DNA of 64,000 bases. It comes from Acidobacteriaceae bacterium. GTDB lineage: Bacteria > Acidobacteriota > Terriglobia > Terriglobales > Acidobacteriaceae. The stretch covers positions 47,129 to 111,128 of the forward strand of contig PLBY01000152.1 in the NCBI GenBank assembly GCA_003134655.1, read 5' to 3'. The notes under the pieces are model-generated. The model was not told where the DNA came from and did no database searches. It saw only the letters and a program-made list of their open reading frames with translations. Made by a program: the position numbers and the translations under genes. Of this stretch, positions 8,961 through 18,247 are shown in pieces (the stretch's first letter is position 1; every line of letters begins with the position of its first letter).

Positions 8961-9349
8961 TTCTCCTCGACTCGCACGTGGTAGTCTGGCTCGGCCTTGA
9001 TCCGGACCGAATCTCGAAAAACGCAAAAGCGGCAATCGATCATGCGCGTCAGAATGCCAGCGGCCTGGCAGTTTCTGATATGACGCTGCTCGAGTTGATC
9101 CGCATCTCCAATCTGGGCCGGCTCGACTTTCGCGGAAACCTCGAATCGTTTCTGTCGGAAGTAGAGCGTAAATTCAAAGTCCTACCCATGACAGGCCGCA
9201 TTTGCATGCAGGCGCTTGCGCTGCCCGCCTCTTATCCCAAGGATCCTTCCGATCGCATCATTGGTGCCACTGCCCTGGTCGAAGGTCTGTCCCTGCTTAC
9301 GGCCGACCGCGAAATCCGCAAGTCGCGGGCGTTTCCGACGATCTGGTAA
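8957..9349 (+). CDS. PIN-domain ribonuclease toxin (VapC-like)
   Basis: Translation starts at a TTG (8957) overlapping the antitoxin TGA. The 130-residue PIN domain shows the first acidic residue in MILLDSHVVVWL, Glu in LLELIRI, and the later acidic cluster YPKDPSDRIIGATAL and LLTADREI. These bind Mg2+ or Mn2+ for RNA cleavage in VapC toxins, which usually cut tRNA or rRNA. All expected acidic positions are present, so the toxin looks active. Target not predictable. Confidence 0.9.
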   Translation: MILLDSHVVVWLGLDPDRISKNAKAAIDHARQNASGLAVSDMTLLELIRISNLGRLDFRGNLESFLSEVERKFKVLPMTGRICMQALALPASYPKDPSDRIIGATALVEGLSLLTADREIRKSRAFPTIW

Positions 9350-9512
9350 CTCGCGGAGCAGGAATATCCCGGCGAACACGAACCAGCAAAAGATCACACC
9401 AGCTAGGGTTGCGAGCGCGCGTGGAGTTGGGCTCGGCATGCTTTCCTTCCTCTTGAAAATAATCTACCAGTTCCCGCTCGGCTTGGACTTTGCCGACGAA
9501 TCTGTTTAAATC

Positions 9513-10307
9513 GTGAGGAAGGGCAACTATCAGCGGCGTGCTGGTGTTCGTACAACTGTGGTCGATATTCACTCTCACATCCTTCCTGAGGTAGACGACG
9601 GCCCGAAATCGTGGGCCGTCTCCGTGGCCATGTGCCACGCAGCGGCCGCCGATGGCATTACACACATGGTGGCCACGCCCCACGCCAACGACCGCTATCA
9701 CTACAATCGCGAGTACCTGAAGGGACTCGTCTCCCACCTGCAGGGACTTGTCGGCGATTCGCTGAAAATCGGCCTGGGTTGCGACTTCCATCTGTCTTAC
9801 GACAATATCCAAGACGCGTTGGCCAACCCCACCCGCTACGTCATCGAAGGCACGCGCTACCTGCTGGTGGAGTTCAGCAACTTCAGCATCTCGGACCAGA
9901 CCACGGACCATTTTTTTAAGATGGGGAGTTGCGGAATGACTCCGGTCATCACCCATCCCGAGCGCAACCCGATTTTGCGCGAAGCCCCGCAGCGCGTGTT
10001 GGAGTGGGCTGACCAGGGATGCGTGGTTCAGGTGACCGGCTCGGCGCTGACTGGATTCTGGGGGGACCGAACGAAGCGAGCCGCGCACTGGCTGCTCGAA
10101 CATCAGGCAGTCCACGTGCTCTCCACCGATGCCCACGATCTGGAGAAACGGGTTCCGATTCTCTCTACCGCGCGCGATGCTGCTGCAGCCATCTGCGGAA
10201 AAGACGTAGCGGAGGCCTTAGTGGAAACGAATCCCCGCGCCATCGTCACCAACCAGACCTTACCTTACTTCCCACAGCCGGTGATGAAGAGCTACAAGAA
10301 GAACTAG
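9513..10307 (+). CDS. PHP-family tyrosine-protein phosphatase (CpsB/YwqE-like)
   Basis: The product has the PHP metal motifs in order: DIHSHILPEVDDGP (about residue 18), MVATPH, HPERN and STDAHD. This pattern is that of the Mn2+-dependent phosphatases CpsB, Wzb-like YwqE and CapC that dephosphorylate the tyrosine kinase controlling capsule or exopolysaccharide export. The partner kinase is not in the window. I report the GTG at 9513. A GTG at 9558, just before the conserved VDIHSH, would also give a complete domain. Confidence 0.85.
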   Translation: MRKGNYQRRAGVRTTVVDIHSHILPEVDDGPKSWAVSVAMCHAAAADGITHMVATPHANDRYHYNREYLKGLVSHLQGLVGDSLKIGLGCDFHLSYDNIQDALANPTRYVIEGTRYLLVEFSNFSISDQTTDHFFKMGSCGMTPVITHPERNPILREAPQRVLEWADQGCVVQVTGSALTGFWGDRTKRAAHWLLEHQAVHVLSTDAHDLEKRVPILSTARDAAAAICGKDVAEALVETNPRAIVTNQTLPYFPQPVMKSYKKN

Positions 10308-10412
10308 CCGTCAGCATTCTGGCAAACAAACCTAAAGATGCGTAGCGGTTCGTCTTCACCGTCAGCGGGAATGAGGTTGGCTAAACCGTCTCAATGCTGA
10401 GATCTCTTCCAG

Positions 10413-11030
10413 CTACTGTGGGCGGGAATCGTTCTGACTGGCGGGCGGCGCCGGATCCGCAGTGGGCGGCGTGCTGTGCGACGTGGTGGGCATGGACTCG
10501 GCGCGCGGCGCATCTGGAACGGTGGTCATCGCGCTTTCGGGATTCAGCAGATGATCCTTGCTCGGTCCCAGGCCCAGCTTAATCAGTGCCCGCGAGTCGG
10601 GTACCGTCTTGCTCTGCCAGCCGTGATCCGCCTGGTAGCGGCGCATGGCCTCTTCGCTAGCCTGGTTCCAGGTGCCCGTGGCTTCTCCGGTCATGTAGTG
10701 CTCGCGGATCAGCGCTTCCTGGATTGCTTGCGCCCGCTCGGAATCAATTTTCTGCTGGCCGCGCGTCTTCGCTGACTTCTTGTGCGAGGAATGTTTTCCT
10801 GACGATGCGGTGTGCGTAGGACCGGACTTGGTGTTGCCAGTCGACGAAGTCGAGGATTTTGCCGTGCTCTTGTGATGCTTCTTGTGGGAAGTCGTTATAG
10901 TCGCTGGCTTCTTCGCCGTAGGGTCAGTGGTCGAAGTTTGGTCGGCGTTTGCCGCAGCAACACATGCGAACACCGCCAGCGCACCTGCGGCAATGAACCG
11001 TGCCTTGCGGATTTGAGTCCAACTTCTCAA
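10413..11030 (-). CDS. Exported peptidoglycan-binding-domain protein with Ser/Lys/His-rich linker
   Basis: A signal peptide (residues 1-29) is followed by a low-complexity segment rich in Thr, Lys, His and Ser (about 35-92), and then one PG_binding_1-type helical domain (QAIQEALIREHYMTGEATG, then ASEEAMRRYQADHGWQ). The C-terminal tail is Pro/Thr/Ser-rich. The basic linker could interact with acidic surface polymers. It sits downstream of the HtrA protease on the same strand, 101 bp away. Role beyond wall binding unknown. Confidence 0.75.
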   Translation of the reverse strand: MRSWTQIRKARFIAAGALAVFACVAAANADQTSTTDPTAKKPATITTSHKKHHKSTAKSSTSSTGNTKSGPTHTASSGKHSSHKKSAKTRGQQKIDSERAQAIQEALIREHYMTGEATGTWNQASEEAMRRYQADHGWQSKTVPDSRALIKLGLGPSKDHLLNPESAMTTVPDAPRAESMPTTSHSTPPTADPAPPASQNDSRPQ

Positions 11031-11131
11031 CCGGAAACCTTCACCTCAAAATAGAAAGCCCAACGGACGCTGGCATTGTAATCATCCACGATGGGAGAGT
11101 ACAACGCCAGTTCCCGTTGGGCTCGTTTCGG

Positions 11132-12718
11132 TTACGGAAGTGTACCGGCCAGGAAGATGGTTCCGTCCTGTTTCGACGAACCGCGCGACCGCACCAGGAA
11201 CACAACGTCCTGGCCGCCCTTCAGGCTCGACTCGACCTTGGCGAACTCTTCCTCGCTATTCACCGGCTGTTTGTTCACTTCCAGAATGATGTCGCCGCGA
11301 CCCAGGTTCACATCTTCGGCAAAGGACCGGGGCTTCACGTCCTGCACTATCACGCCTCTTCCGGCGGGTATGTCGAGACGGTCGGCCATCTCCGGCGTCA
11401 CCTTGCGAACGGTCACACCGAATTTACTCTGCTTCGGGGTGCTCTCATCATCGTTCTCCTGATCGTCGCCGAGCCTCGCGGCGAAAAGCTTGGCGCGGTC
11501 TGCGATGGTCACCGAGGTCTCCTGGTTTTTCCCGTTGCGCAGGAAAGTCAGATTCGCCTTCGATCCCGGCTTGCGTGAAGCGATGTCGCCCACCAACTCA
11601 GCGCCCTTAGTCACCTTCTTGCCGTCCACGCTGGTGATCGTGTCGCCGACTTTCAAGCCAGCCTGGTCGGCCGGACTGCCCGGCACGACGCTGGAGACGG
11701 TGACGCCCGATCCCGAACCGTACACGCGGGCAATCGCAGGATTCTCGACGGCATCAAACATGATGCCAATCGAGCCGCGCGAAACCTTGTGTTCCGGCCC
11801 GGTCAGCTGGTTGTAAACATCGACCACCGTCTTCGACGGCAGCGCAAAGCCAACACCGGCGTACGCGTTGGTCTCGCTAAGAATAGCCGTGTTGATTCCG
11901 ATGACCTCACCGTTCATATTGACAAGCGGTCCGCCCGAGTTGCCGGGATTGATCGCTGCATCGGTTTGAATGAACGTCTGGAACTGACGGCCGGGCACGA
12001 TGTCGCGGCCCTTGGCCGAAACAATTCCCGCGGTCACCGTCTCGGACAGGCCGAATGGACTGCCAACGGCCAGAACCCAGTCGCCTACCTGCATGCTGTC
12101 GGAATTACCCATCTTGGCAGCTGGCAGCACGCGGTCAATGTCCACCTTAATCACCGCAAGATCTGTTTCCTGATCGGTGCCAATGACCTTGGCGTCGTGC
12201 TGCACGCCCGGCGGATCATCTTCGAACCGGACCCGAATGCGATCCGCCTTCTCAACTACGTGCCGGTTGGTAACAATGTATCCCTTAGGATCGACGATTA
12301 CGCCGGAACCCAGAGAACGCTCGCGGATCGCGCCATCCCCAGGCCCCCCGGGAGCACCTTGGCCACCCGGACCACCGAAGAAGTGGTTGAAGAAGTCGTC
12401 CATCCCGCTGCCATCGCCGCCATCTTCGTCGTCGGGATTCTGCCCACGGCGCTTGTGGACGTTCTTAATGGTCGATTCCGTATTGATGTTGACGACGCTC
12501 GGTTCCAATTGCTTCGCGATTTGCGAAAACGTGTTCGACATCTGCGTCGGTGAAGGCAGCGTGAGCGGCGTTGCATCGCTCTTTTGCCCCTCTTTCCCTT
12601 TGACTCCGTAGGAAACAACCGTCCCGATCAGAATGCCGACGGAAAGCGTTGCCAGAATACTCAGCGTGTAGGCCCAACGATGAGCCTTCATGCGCATCCA
12701 CATTGCGCCCGAATCCAT
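11132..12718 (-). CDS. HtrA/DegP-type periplasmic serine protease
   Basis: The 528-residue protein has an N-terminal membrane anchor or uncleaved signal (residues 17-37) and a trypsin-like domain with the triad His153 (TNRHVVE), Asp186 (TDLAVI) and Ser261 (NPGNSGGPL). Two PDZ domains follow (about 310-400 and 430-520). A Gly/Asp-rich loop (about 93-130) precedes the protease core. Such enzymes degrade or refold misfolded envelope proteins. The start is fixed by GGAGGGAAG at 12727-12735, eight bases upstream of the ATG. Confidence 0.95.
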   Translation of the reverse strand: MDSGAMWMRMKAHRWAYTLSILATLSVGILIGTVVSYGVKGKEGQKSDATPLTLPSPTQMSNTFSQIAKQLEPSVVNINTESTIKNVHKRRGQNPDDEDGGDGSGMDDFFNHFFGGPGGQGAPGGPGDGAIRERSLGSGVIVDPKGYIVTNRHVVEKADRIRVRFEDDPPGVQHDAKVIGTDQETDLAVIKVDIDRVLPAAKMGNSDSMQVGDWVLAVGSPFGLSETVTAGIVSAKGRDIVPGRQFQTFIQTDAAINPGNSGGPLVNMNGEVIGINTAILSETNAYAGVGFALPSKTVVDVYNQLTGPEHKVSRGSIGIMFDAVENPAIARVYGSGSGVTVSSVVPGSPADQAGLKVGDTITSVDGKKVTKGAELVGDIASRKPGSKANLTFLRNGKNQETSVTIADRAKLFAARLGDDQENDDESTPKQSKFGVTVRKVTPEMADRLDIPAGRGVIVQDVKPRSFAEDVNLGRGDIILEVNKQPVNSEEEFAKVESSLKGGQDVVFLVRSRGSSKQDGTIFLAGTLP

Positions 12719-12755
12719 ATGTCTACTTCCCTCCGAAACCGATTAAACCCTTATA

Positions 12756-12796
12756 GTATACCCATTTACATACGGGTACTGTCGGTTGTGACAGTG
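12756..12796 (-). promoter_or_regulatory. Promoter and dyad upstream of the HtrA protease gene
   Basis: On the minus strand a TATACT -10 candidate lies at 12756-12761. A perfect dyad ACTGTC-N6-GACAGT lies just upstream at 12779-12796, and TACCC/GGGTA arms flank the spacer. The dyad position near -35 fits an operator for a repressor or activator. No experimental basis. Confidence 0.4.
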
Positions 12797-12935
12797 CAGA
12801 TCCCGCCATAGAGAGTTCTGTTATTAGACGCACAAACCCCGGAAACCGTTCGATGCTCAAGGGATCTAGGTAAGATATTCTCCGCGAGAGCGTTAGCGAT
12901 GGACTCGATTGTCGATCGAGCGTACGGGCCTCGAC

Positions 12936-14681
12936 CTACTTCGCTTCGTACACCGTCTTCCCGCCCAAAACGGTGCGCAGTACCTTGGTGCCCAGCAACT
13001 TCTCCGGCGCGGAGGCCGTGGGATCCCGGTCCAGGACGATGAAATCGGCCAACATTCCGGGGACCACCCTCCCCTTTTCCTTCTCCTCAAACTCGGCAAA
13101 TGCCGAACCCATGGTGTACGCGGCGATCGCCTGGTCCGCGGTGAGCCGCCCCTCGGGGAAATATTCCTGCTTGCCGTTCTCGCCTTTGCGCGTAACGGCG
13201 GCGTAGAGCCCGCGGAATGGCGTGACTGGTTCCACCGGATAATCCGTGCCAAAGGCCAGCGTGACGCCCTTGTTCAGAAAGGCCAGCCACGCGTACGAGG
13301 TTGCCGCACGCTTCGGCCCTAGCCGGTCTTGAGCCCAACGCATGTCGGTCAACAAATGACTGGGCTGCATGGAAGCTATCACTTTCAGAGTCTTGAACTG
13401 CGCGATCTGCGAGGGGGTGGTGACCTGAGCGTGTTCGATCCGCAGGCGGAAATCTTCCCCACCGTTCGGAGCTTTCACATGCGCCTCGCGCGCGGCCTTC
13501 TCGGCCTCGGCAAAGGCGTCGAGCGCCATCTGCACGCCTTTATCGCCGATCGCATGAAAGCCGATCTGGAAACCCGCCAGCACGCGCTCTTTCGTCATGT
13601 CGTTCAGTTTCGCGGCGTCGTATCGCAGCAGGCCGGAGTTCTTGGGATCATCCGCGTAGGGCTCCAGCATCGCAGCCGTATGCGATCCCAGCGAGCCGTC
13701 CATGAACCCCTTCAGCATCCCGGTGTGCAACATCAGGTCCGACTGCGGATGCGAGTTGCGCTTCTTGTCCAACTCCTCGACGGGATCGTCGAAGGGCAGC
13801 CATTCCGTGATGCGGGCGGTGAGTTTGCCTTCTTTTTCGAGTTCCTCGTAGATCTGAAAATTTTCCCAGTTGGGTGAATAATCCTGCGCGGAGGTCACAC
13901 CATGCTCAGCCAGATCAGCGAGGGCAAGCTCAAGGGCTTGACGGCGGAGGCGGTGCGTCGGTTTAGGAACCACTTCCAGAATCGCAGCCTGGGCCGTTTC
14001 CCGCAAAATGCCGGTGGGCTCGCCATTCTCGTTCCGATCGATCAGTCCCCCCTGCGGATTGCGACTGGCCAGCGTGATGCTGCCCAACTGCAGAGCGCGC
14101 GTATTCGCCACGGCAATGTGTCCGTCGATGCGGACGAGGAATACCGGATGCCCACCGGACACTTCGTCGAGATCCCATCGCGTGGGCGTCACCTTCACCG
14201 GCCAGAGAGTTTCGTCCCAGCCCGATCCCAGAATCCAATCCCCGGCCTTCGACTCTTCAACTTTCTTCGCGACTTGCCCCCGGAGGTCATCGAGAGACTT
14301 CACGCCCGTCAGATCAACGCTCAGCTTCGTCATCCCCGCATCGTCAAGATGTAGGTGAGCGTCGTTAAATCCGGGCATGACGAAATGCCCGCCGAGGTCG
14401 ACGACTTGCGTCTGCGGCCCTTTCAGCTTGTCAATGTCAACGATCTTCCCGACGGCCTGAATGCGGCCGCCGCGCAGGGCAATTGCTTCCTCGCGCAGAA
14501 TCGAACTGAACGGCGTATTGGCGGGCACGCCGGTATACACGTTGGCGTGCGTGAAGATAAGATCGGCCTTGGGCTTGGCGTCAGCCGGGGCCGGAGTGGC
14601 CTCCTGCGCGAAACTCTGCACGGCACCGAGAACGGAACACAGTACGGCACACCCCAGACTCACTCTCAATCTAAGCATCAT
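12936..14681 (-). CDS. Secreted amidohydrolase, YtcJ-like family
   Basis: I start at the ATG at 14681, which overlaps the TGA of the upstream M20 peptidase gene as ATGA; an upstream extension has no signal peptide. The 581-residue product has a signal peptide (to about VQSFAQ, residue 24) and the amidohydrolase-3 metal motif (FNDAHLHLD, about residue 97), then HAIGDKG and a C-terminal FGTDYPVEP. Relatives hydrolyse N-formyl, N-acyl or cyclic amide substrates; the substrate here is unknown. Coupling to a peptidase suggests peptide or acyl-amino-acid degradation. Confidence 0.88.
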   Translation of the reverse strand: MMLRLRVSLGCAVLCSVLGAVQSFAQEATPAPADAKPKADLIFTHANVYTGVPANTPFSSILREEAIALRGGRIQAVGKIVDIDKLKGPQTQVVDLGGHFVMPGFNDAHLHLDDAGMTKLSVDLTGVKSLDDLRGQVAKKVEESKAGDWILGSGWDETLWPVKVTPTRWDLDEVSGGHPVFLVRIDGHIAVANTRALQLGSITLASRNPQGGLIDRNENGEPTGILRETAQAAILEVVPKPTHRLRRQALELALADLAEHGVTSAQDYSPNWENFQIYEELEKEGKLTARITEWLPFDDPVEELDKKRNSHPQSDLMLHTGMLKGFMDGSLGSHTAAMLEPYADDPKNSGLLRYDAAKLNDMTKERVLAGFQIGFHAIGDKGVQMALDAFAEAEKAAREAHVKAPNGGEDFRLRIEHAQVTTPSQIAQFKTLKVIASMQPSHLLTDMRWAQDRLGPKRAATSYAWLAFLNKGVTLAFGTDYPVEPVTPFRGLYAAVTRKGENGKQEYFPEGRLTADQAIAAYTMGSAFAEFEEKEKGRVVPGMLADFIVLDRDPTASAPEKLLGTKVLRTVLGGKTVYEAK

Positions 14682-15949
14682 TCCCCCACCCCCGCCAGCG
14701 CCATCATCGTCAACAAAATCCGCTTTAGGCCCAACTCGCGTCCGTTGGAATCGAACCACTCCTGCAATGTATGTGCCCCACCGCCCGACCCGCCACCACC
14801 GATGGCGATCGCCTCCTGCCCCAGCGAAAGCGGAATATTCGCATCGGTCGATGCGCGCTGCACTTGCGCCGCATTGGCGAGTTGCGAATCAACCGCGCGC
14901 ACGACTTGCAGGATCCGCGCCCCCGCCGGCAACTCTCCCGCAGGACGGTTGCCGATCACCACCACCTCGCAACTCACCCCGGATGGCCGCTTCTGCGCGG
15001 ACGATCGCATCTCGGCGGCCATGGTTTCATCTTCCACCGCGCGATTCAGCGCCAAGCGTAGCGACTGTTCCAACCGCTCCATCTCGGTCATCGACGTCGA
15101 GCGAATATCGACTTTCATGCTGGCCGACTCGGGAATGGAATTCACCGAGGTCCCGCCGCGAATCACTCCAATGTTGAACGTGGTCTTCGGCGTGGTCGGA
15201 ACCGGGGTCGCCGCGAAGGTTTCGATTGCCTTCGCCAGAATCACAATGGGATTGGGCGCGCCAAAATCGCTCCACGAGTGCCCGCCCGGCCCGCGCACGA
15301 TCACTTCAAAGCGGCGACTGCCCAGGGCTTCGGCGACAATCGTGTCCGCGCCCGCGCCGTCGAGCACCAGACTGTACGCGATTGAATCTTTCCAGCGAGG
15401 CGTCGCAAAAATGTGCCGCATACCGCGCAGGTCGCCCTCGCCCTCCTCGCCCACATTCCCGATAAACACAAAGGGCAGCGAATGCCGGATACGAACGTTG
15501 CGCAACAGCGATGCAATGCCCAGCAGCGCGGCAACGCCTGCCCCGTTGTCCGAAACTCCCGGCCCGTAGATGCGGCTTCCCTGCTGGCGGATATTCAGAG
15601 GCGTGTTCGCGGGAAACACGGTGTCAATATGCGCGCTCAGTGCCACATAGCGCCGTCCAAATCCGGGATGGATGCCGAATACGTTGCCCACATCATCGAT
15701 CCGAACATCGTCCAACCCGACTTCACGAAAGCGTTCCGACAGCCAGGCGGCGCGCGCCGACTCGCCAAACGGAGGCGCCGGAATCCGCGCCATCTCCATC
15801 TGCCAGTGCGCCAGTTGCGCTTCCTGGGTGCGAAACCAGTTGAATGCGGAACGTACTTCCGGGGATGCCGCCAGGCGCGCCACCTCCTGCTGCACCGAGG
15901 ACACAAGCGCGGCGTCCGGGAACTCCGAGCGCGGGGGATTCGGGCTCAT
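14678..15949 (-). CDS. M20-family zinc metallopeptidase (PepT-like)
   Basis: The 423-residue peptidase has the metal ligands in order: ALSAHIDTVFP, VSDNGAGVAAL, GEEGEGDLRG and a C-terminal GGAHTLQEW. The dimerisation domain lies between (about 205-320). Overall pattern is that of M20 tripeptidases and aminoacyl peptidases. No signal peptide is visible, so it is cytoplasmic. Its stop overlaps the start of the amidohydrolase gene, implying translational coupling. Confidence 0.9.
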   Translation of the reverse strand: MSPNPPRSEFPDAALVSSVQQEVARLAASPEVRSAFNWFRTQEAQLAHWQMEMARIPAPPFGESARAAWLSERFREVGLDDVRIDDVGNVFGIHPGFGRRYVALSAHIDTVFPANTPLNIRQQGSRIYGPGVSDNGAGVAALLGIASLLRNVRIRHSLPFVFIGNVGEEGEGDLRGMRHIFATPRWKDSIAYSLVLDGAGADTIVAEALGSRRFEVIVRGPGGHSWSDFGAPNPIVILAKAIETFAATPVPTTPKTTFNIGVIRGGTSVNSIPESASMKVDIRSTSMTEMERLEQSLRLALNRAVEDETMAAEMRSSAQKRPSGVSCEVVVIGNRPAGELPAGARILQVVRAVDSQLANAAQVQRASTDANIPLSLGQEAIAIGGGGSGGGAHTLQEWFDSNGRELGLKRILLTMMALAGVGE

Positions 15950-16083
15950 GGAAGTATTGCGTTAGTTTACAACGCGTTGCCCCGGAATAGGGATTGGCGA
16001 GGGCGTTACGGAAGATCGCCCGGGACCATGGAGGGGGAAGGTCGCTCGGATCGTCCCTCGGCGCAGGCGAAGTAACCACACGC

Positions 16084-16986
16084 TTACCCTGGTAATCGCG
16101 AAGAACCCGCGCGGCGCTCCACGGCCGCCACGAGTTTCTTCGTCGTCGGCACGTCGATCCCGTGGCGCAGACCGCCACGCAAGATCGGTCCAGCGATCGC
16201 ATCGAGTTCCGGGGCGTTGCCGCGCTCGACGTCCTTCTGCATGGAACTGCGCATATTCGCGGGCATCTTCATCATCGCTGCGATGATCGCGTCCGCGTCC
16301 ACTTTGGCGCCCTCCGCTACGGCAACCGCGCAGGCTTCCCGAACGCAGGATTCCAGTTGCTGCTTCCACTCAGGGTCGGCGATAACCGCACCCGTTGTGC
16401 GATCCGCAGCGGTGGTCGTCAGAGCGAACGGGGCCAGGAAAACGATCTTGCTCCACATCAGCGTCGGTTCGTCATCGATGAAGCGGCACTCGAAACCCAT
16501 CTTCTGAAACTCGTCAACGACAGCGCCGAGTAGACTTCGACCGCCCGAAGACACGTTCAGGCGGGCGAAGGGGGTGCGATGGACGATGTGTCCGGGTGCA
16601 ACGCGCTCGGTTTCGACAGCAATCGTTGCCGCAATAACTTTTTCGGCGCCGTATTTTGCGCGCAGCAGCGCAAGGTGGTCGATACCGTTCAGCAGCGGGA
16701 CAATTGCTCTCACGGATTCGGGCTTCGCGAAAGCGGCCAGTGCCGCATCCAGTTGCGTGGCCTTCACGGCAATCCACAAGACGTCTGCGGGCGGCACTTC
16801 GGCGGCGCGCGCAACCGGCACGCTGAAATTTCCAAACGCGCTCTCGAGATGCAGTTGTTCAGGATATTGCGCGAGGGATTCCGGCCTCACCACGACTGTA
16901 ACCGACTCGCCCGACCGCGCCAGGCAGGCACCGATCAGGCCTCCAACTCCGCCCACGCCGAGAATCGCATGTCTCAAGGGAGCCAT
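16084..16986 (-). CDS. panE: 2-dehydropantoate 2-reductase (ketopantoate reductase) family
   Basis: The product reduces ketopantoate to pantoate with NADPH in the pantothenate pathway. The Rossmann motif GVGGVGGLIGACLA starts at residue 10, the catalytic Lys of the ApbA family is in WSKIVFLAPFAL, and the conserved Lys of WIAVKATQLD is present. Length (300) is normal. The gene is 7 bp downstream of the isopropylmalate-synthase-like gene and probably co-transcribed. Ketopantoate and the isopropylmalate synthase substrate both derive from 2-oxoisovalerate, which makes the pairing sensible. Some family members act on other 2-oxoacids. Confidence 0.8.
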   Translation of the reverse strand: MAPLRHAILGVGGVGGLIGACLARSGESVTVVVRPESLAQYPEQLHLESAFGNFSVPVARAAEVPPADVLWIAVKATQLDAALAAFAKPESVRAIVPLLNGIDHLALLRAKYGAEKVIAATIAVETERVAPGHIVHRTPFARLNVSSGGRSLLGAVVDEFQKMGFECRFIDDEPTLMWSKIVFLAPFALTTTAADRTTGAVIADPEWKQQLESCVREACAVAVAEGAKVDADAIIAAMMKMPANMRSSMQKDVERGNAPELDAIAGPILRGGLRHGIDVPTTKKLVAAVERRAGSSRLPG

Positions 16987-16993
16987 GCGTCGG

Positions 16994-18241
16994 TCACTTC
17001 TTCTGTGCCGCAGTCGGCACGCACTCCAGAATCTCCGCTTCGCTCAACGTGTGGTCGCTCTGCTTGGCGCGCTGGTAGATGCGGTCGACGATCCCGTCAC
17101 TCACCGGGATGCCGCGCCGCTCCAGCCACCACAGCACATTCGACTTCCCGCTCATGGGACCGATGTCGATGATCTGTTCCAGCCCAAACACATGCGAGGG
17201 CACGCCCGAATAGACTGTATTCGCCAGCACCACGTCGTCTTTGTGATAGGCCTTGATGATTGCCGCCGCGTGCACACCGGTTGCGGTGCGGAAGGCATCG
17301 TCACCGACTACCGGATAATTCGCCGGAATCGGCACGCCCGTCGCCCGCGAGACCGTCTGGCAATAACGCTTGAGCTTCGTCAGATCCTGCTGATCCCAGG
17401 GCGCAATGCCCATCAGTTTGAGATTGACGAGCATCTGATCTACCTGCGTGTTGCCGACACGTTCACCCAGGCCAATCGCGCAGCCGTGCACGCAATTTGC
17501 TCCAGCAATAATCGCTGCCATCGAATTCGCGATCGCCAGGCCGCGGTCGCTATGTCCATGCCAATCGACACGAATGTTCTCGCCCGAGGGCTTCACGCAT
17601 TCCGCAATCACGAACCGCACCAGCGCCAGAGCGCCCATAGGCGTGGCGTGCCCGGCCGTGTCGCAAATGCAGACGGCCCGCGCGCCGCAGTTGATCGCAG
17701 TGGTGTACAACCGCTTGACCGTCTCCGGATCGCACCGGCTCGTGTCTTCGGTAACGTACATGACGTCAAGGCCAAGCGAGACGGCATACTTCACGGCCTT
17801 CTCTGTGGTGTGCAGGAGAAAATCGTCCGTCCACCCTTCGGTGAATCTGCGAATCGGGCTGGAACCGATGAAGGTCGCTGCCTCGATGGGCAAGCCCGTC
17901 TTCTGCACGATCTCGGCGACTGGGCGAATGTCATTTTCGTGCGTCCGCGCCGCGCAGTTGGCGCGAATCTTCATCTTGTGCGCCGCGATCTCGCGCGCCA
18001 GGGCAGTCACAGCCTCCACCGCGCGTGGCCCCGCCCCTGGCAGCCCTAAAGCCAACGAGTGGATTCCGAGCGCCTCCATCAGATGAAGGATCTCAATCTT
18101 CTCCGCAATTGAAGGATCCCGCACCGAGGGCGACTGCAGCCCATCGCGCAAGGTTTCGTCGTTAATCAACACCGGCCCCGGCGGCTTCAGCCCCGGCGGG
18201 TGGTTCTTGTTCCAGTCGTAGATGAGGTCGGGAGTATTCAT
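16994..18241 (-). CDS. 2-isopropylmalate synthase-like DRE-TIM metallolyase
   Basis: The 415-residue enzyme starts with the catalytic Arg/Asp motif INDETLRDGLQS and has the metal-binding HGHSDRGLA and a GLGERVGNT loop, as in 2-isopropylmalate and homocitrate synthases. It is about 100 residues shorter than standard LeuA and lacks a full C-terminal leucine-binding regulatory domain, so it should be insensitive to leucine or belong to a sister function such as homocitrate or citramalate synthesis. It is directly upstream of panE. An AT-free repeat region follows upstream of its start. Confidence 0.75.
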   Translation of the reverse strand: MNTPDLIYDWNKNHPPGLKPPGPVLINDETLRDGLQSPSVRDPSIAEKIEILHLMEALGIHSLALGLPGAGPRAVEAVTALAREIAAHKMKIRANCAARTHENDIRPVAEIVQKTGLPIEAATFIGSSPIRRFTEGWTDDFLLHTTEKAVKYAVSLGLDVMYVTEDTSRCDPETVKRLYTTAINCGARAVCICDTAGHATPMGALALVRFVIAECVKPSGENIRVDWHGHSDRGLAIANSMAAIIAGANCVHGCAIGLGERVGNTQVDQMLVNLKLMGIAPWDQQDLTKLKRYCQTVSRATGVPIPANYPVVGDDAFRTATGVHAAAIIKAYHKDDVVLANTVYSGVPSHVFGLEQIIDIGPMSGKSNVLWWLERRGIPVSDGIVDRIYQRAKQSDHTLSEAEILECVPTAAQKK

Positions 18242-18247
18242 GAAAAC

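Noticed and set aside
16574..18049. 491-codon antisense frame over panE and the isopropylmalate-synthase-like gene
   Set aside because: It crosses two well-supported genes and has no recognisable fold or ribosome site.
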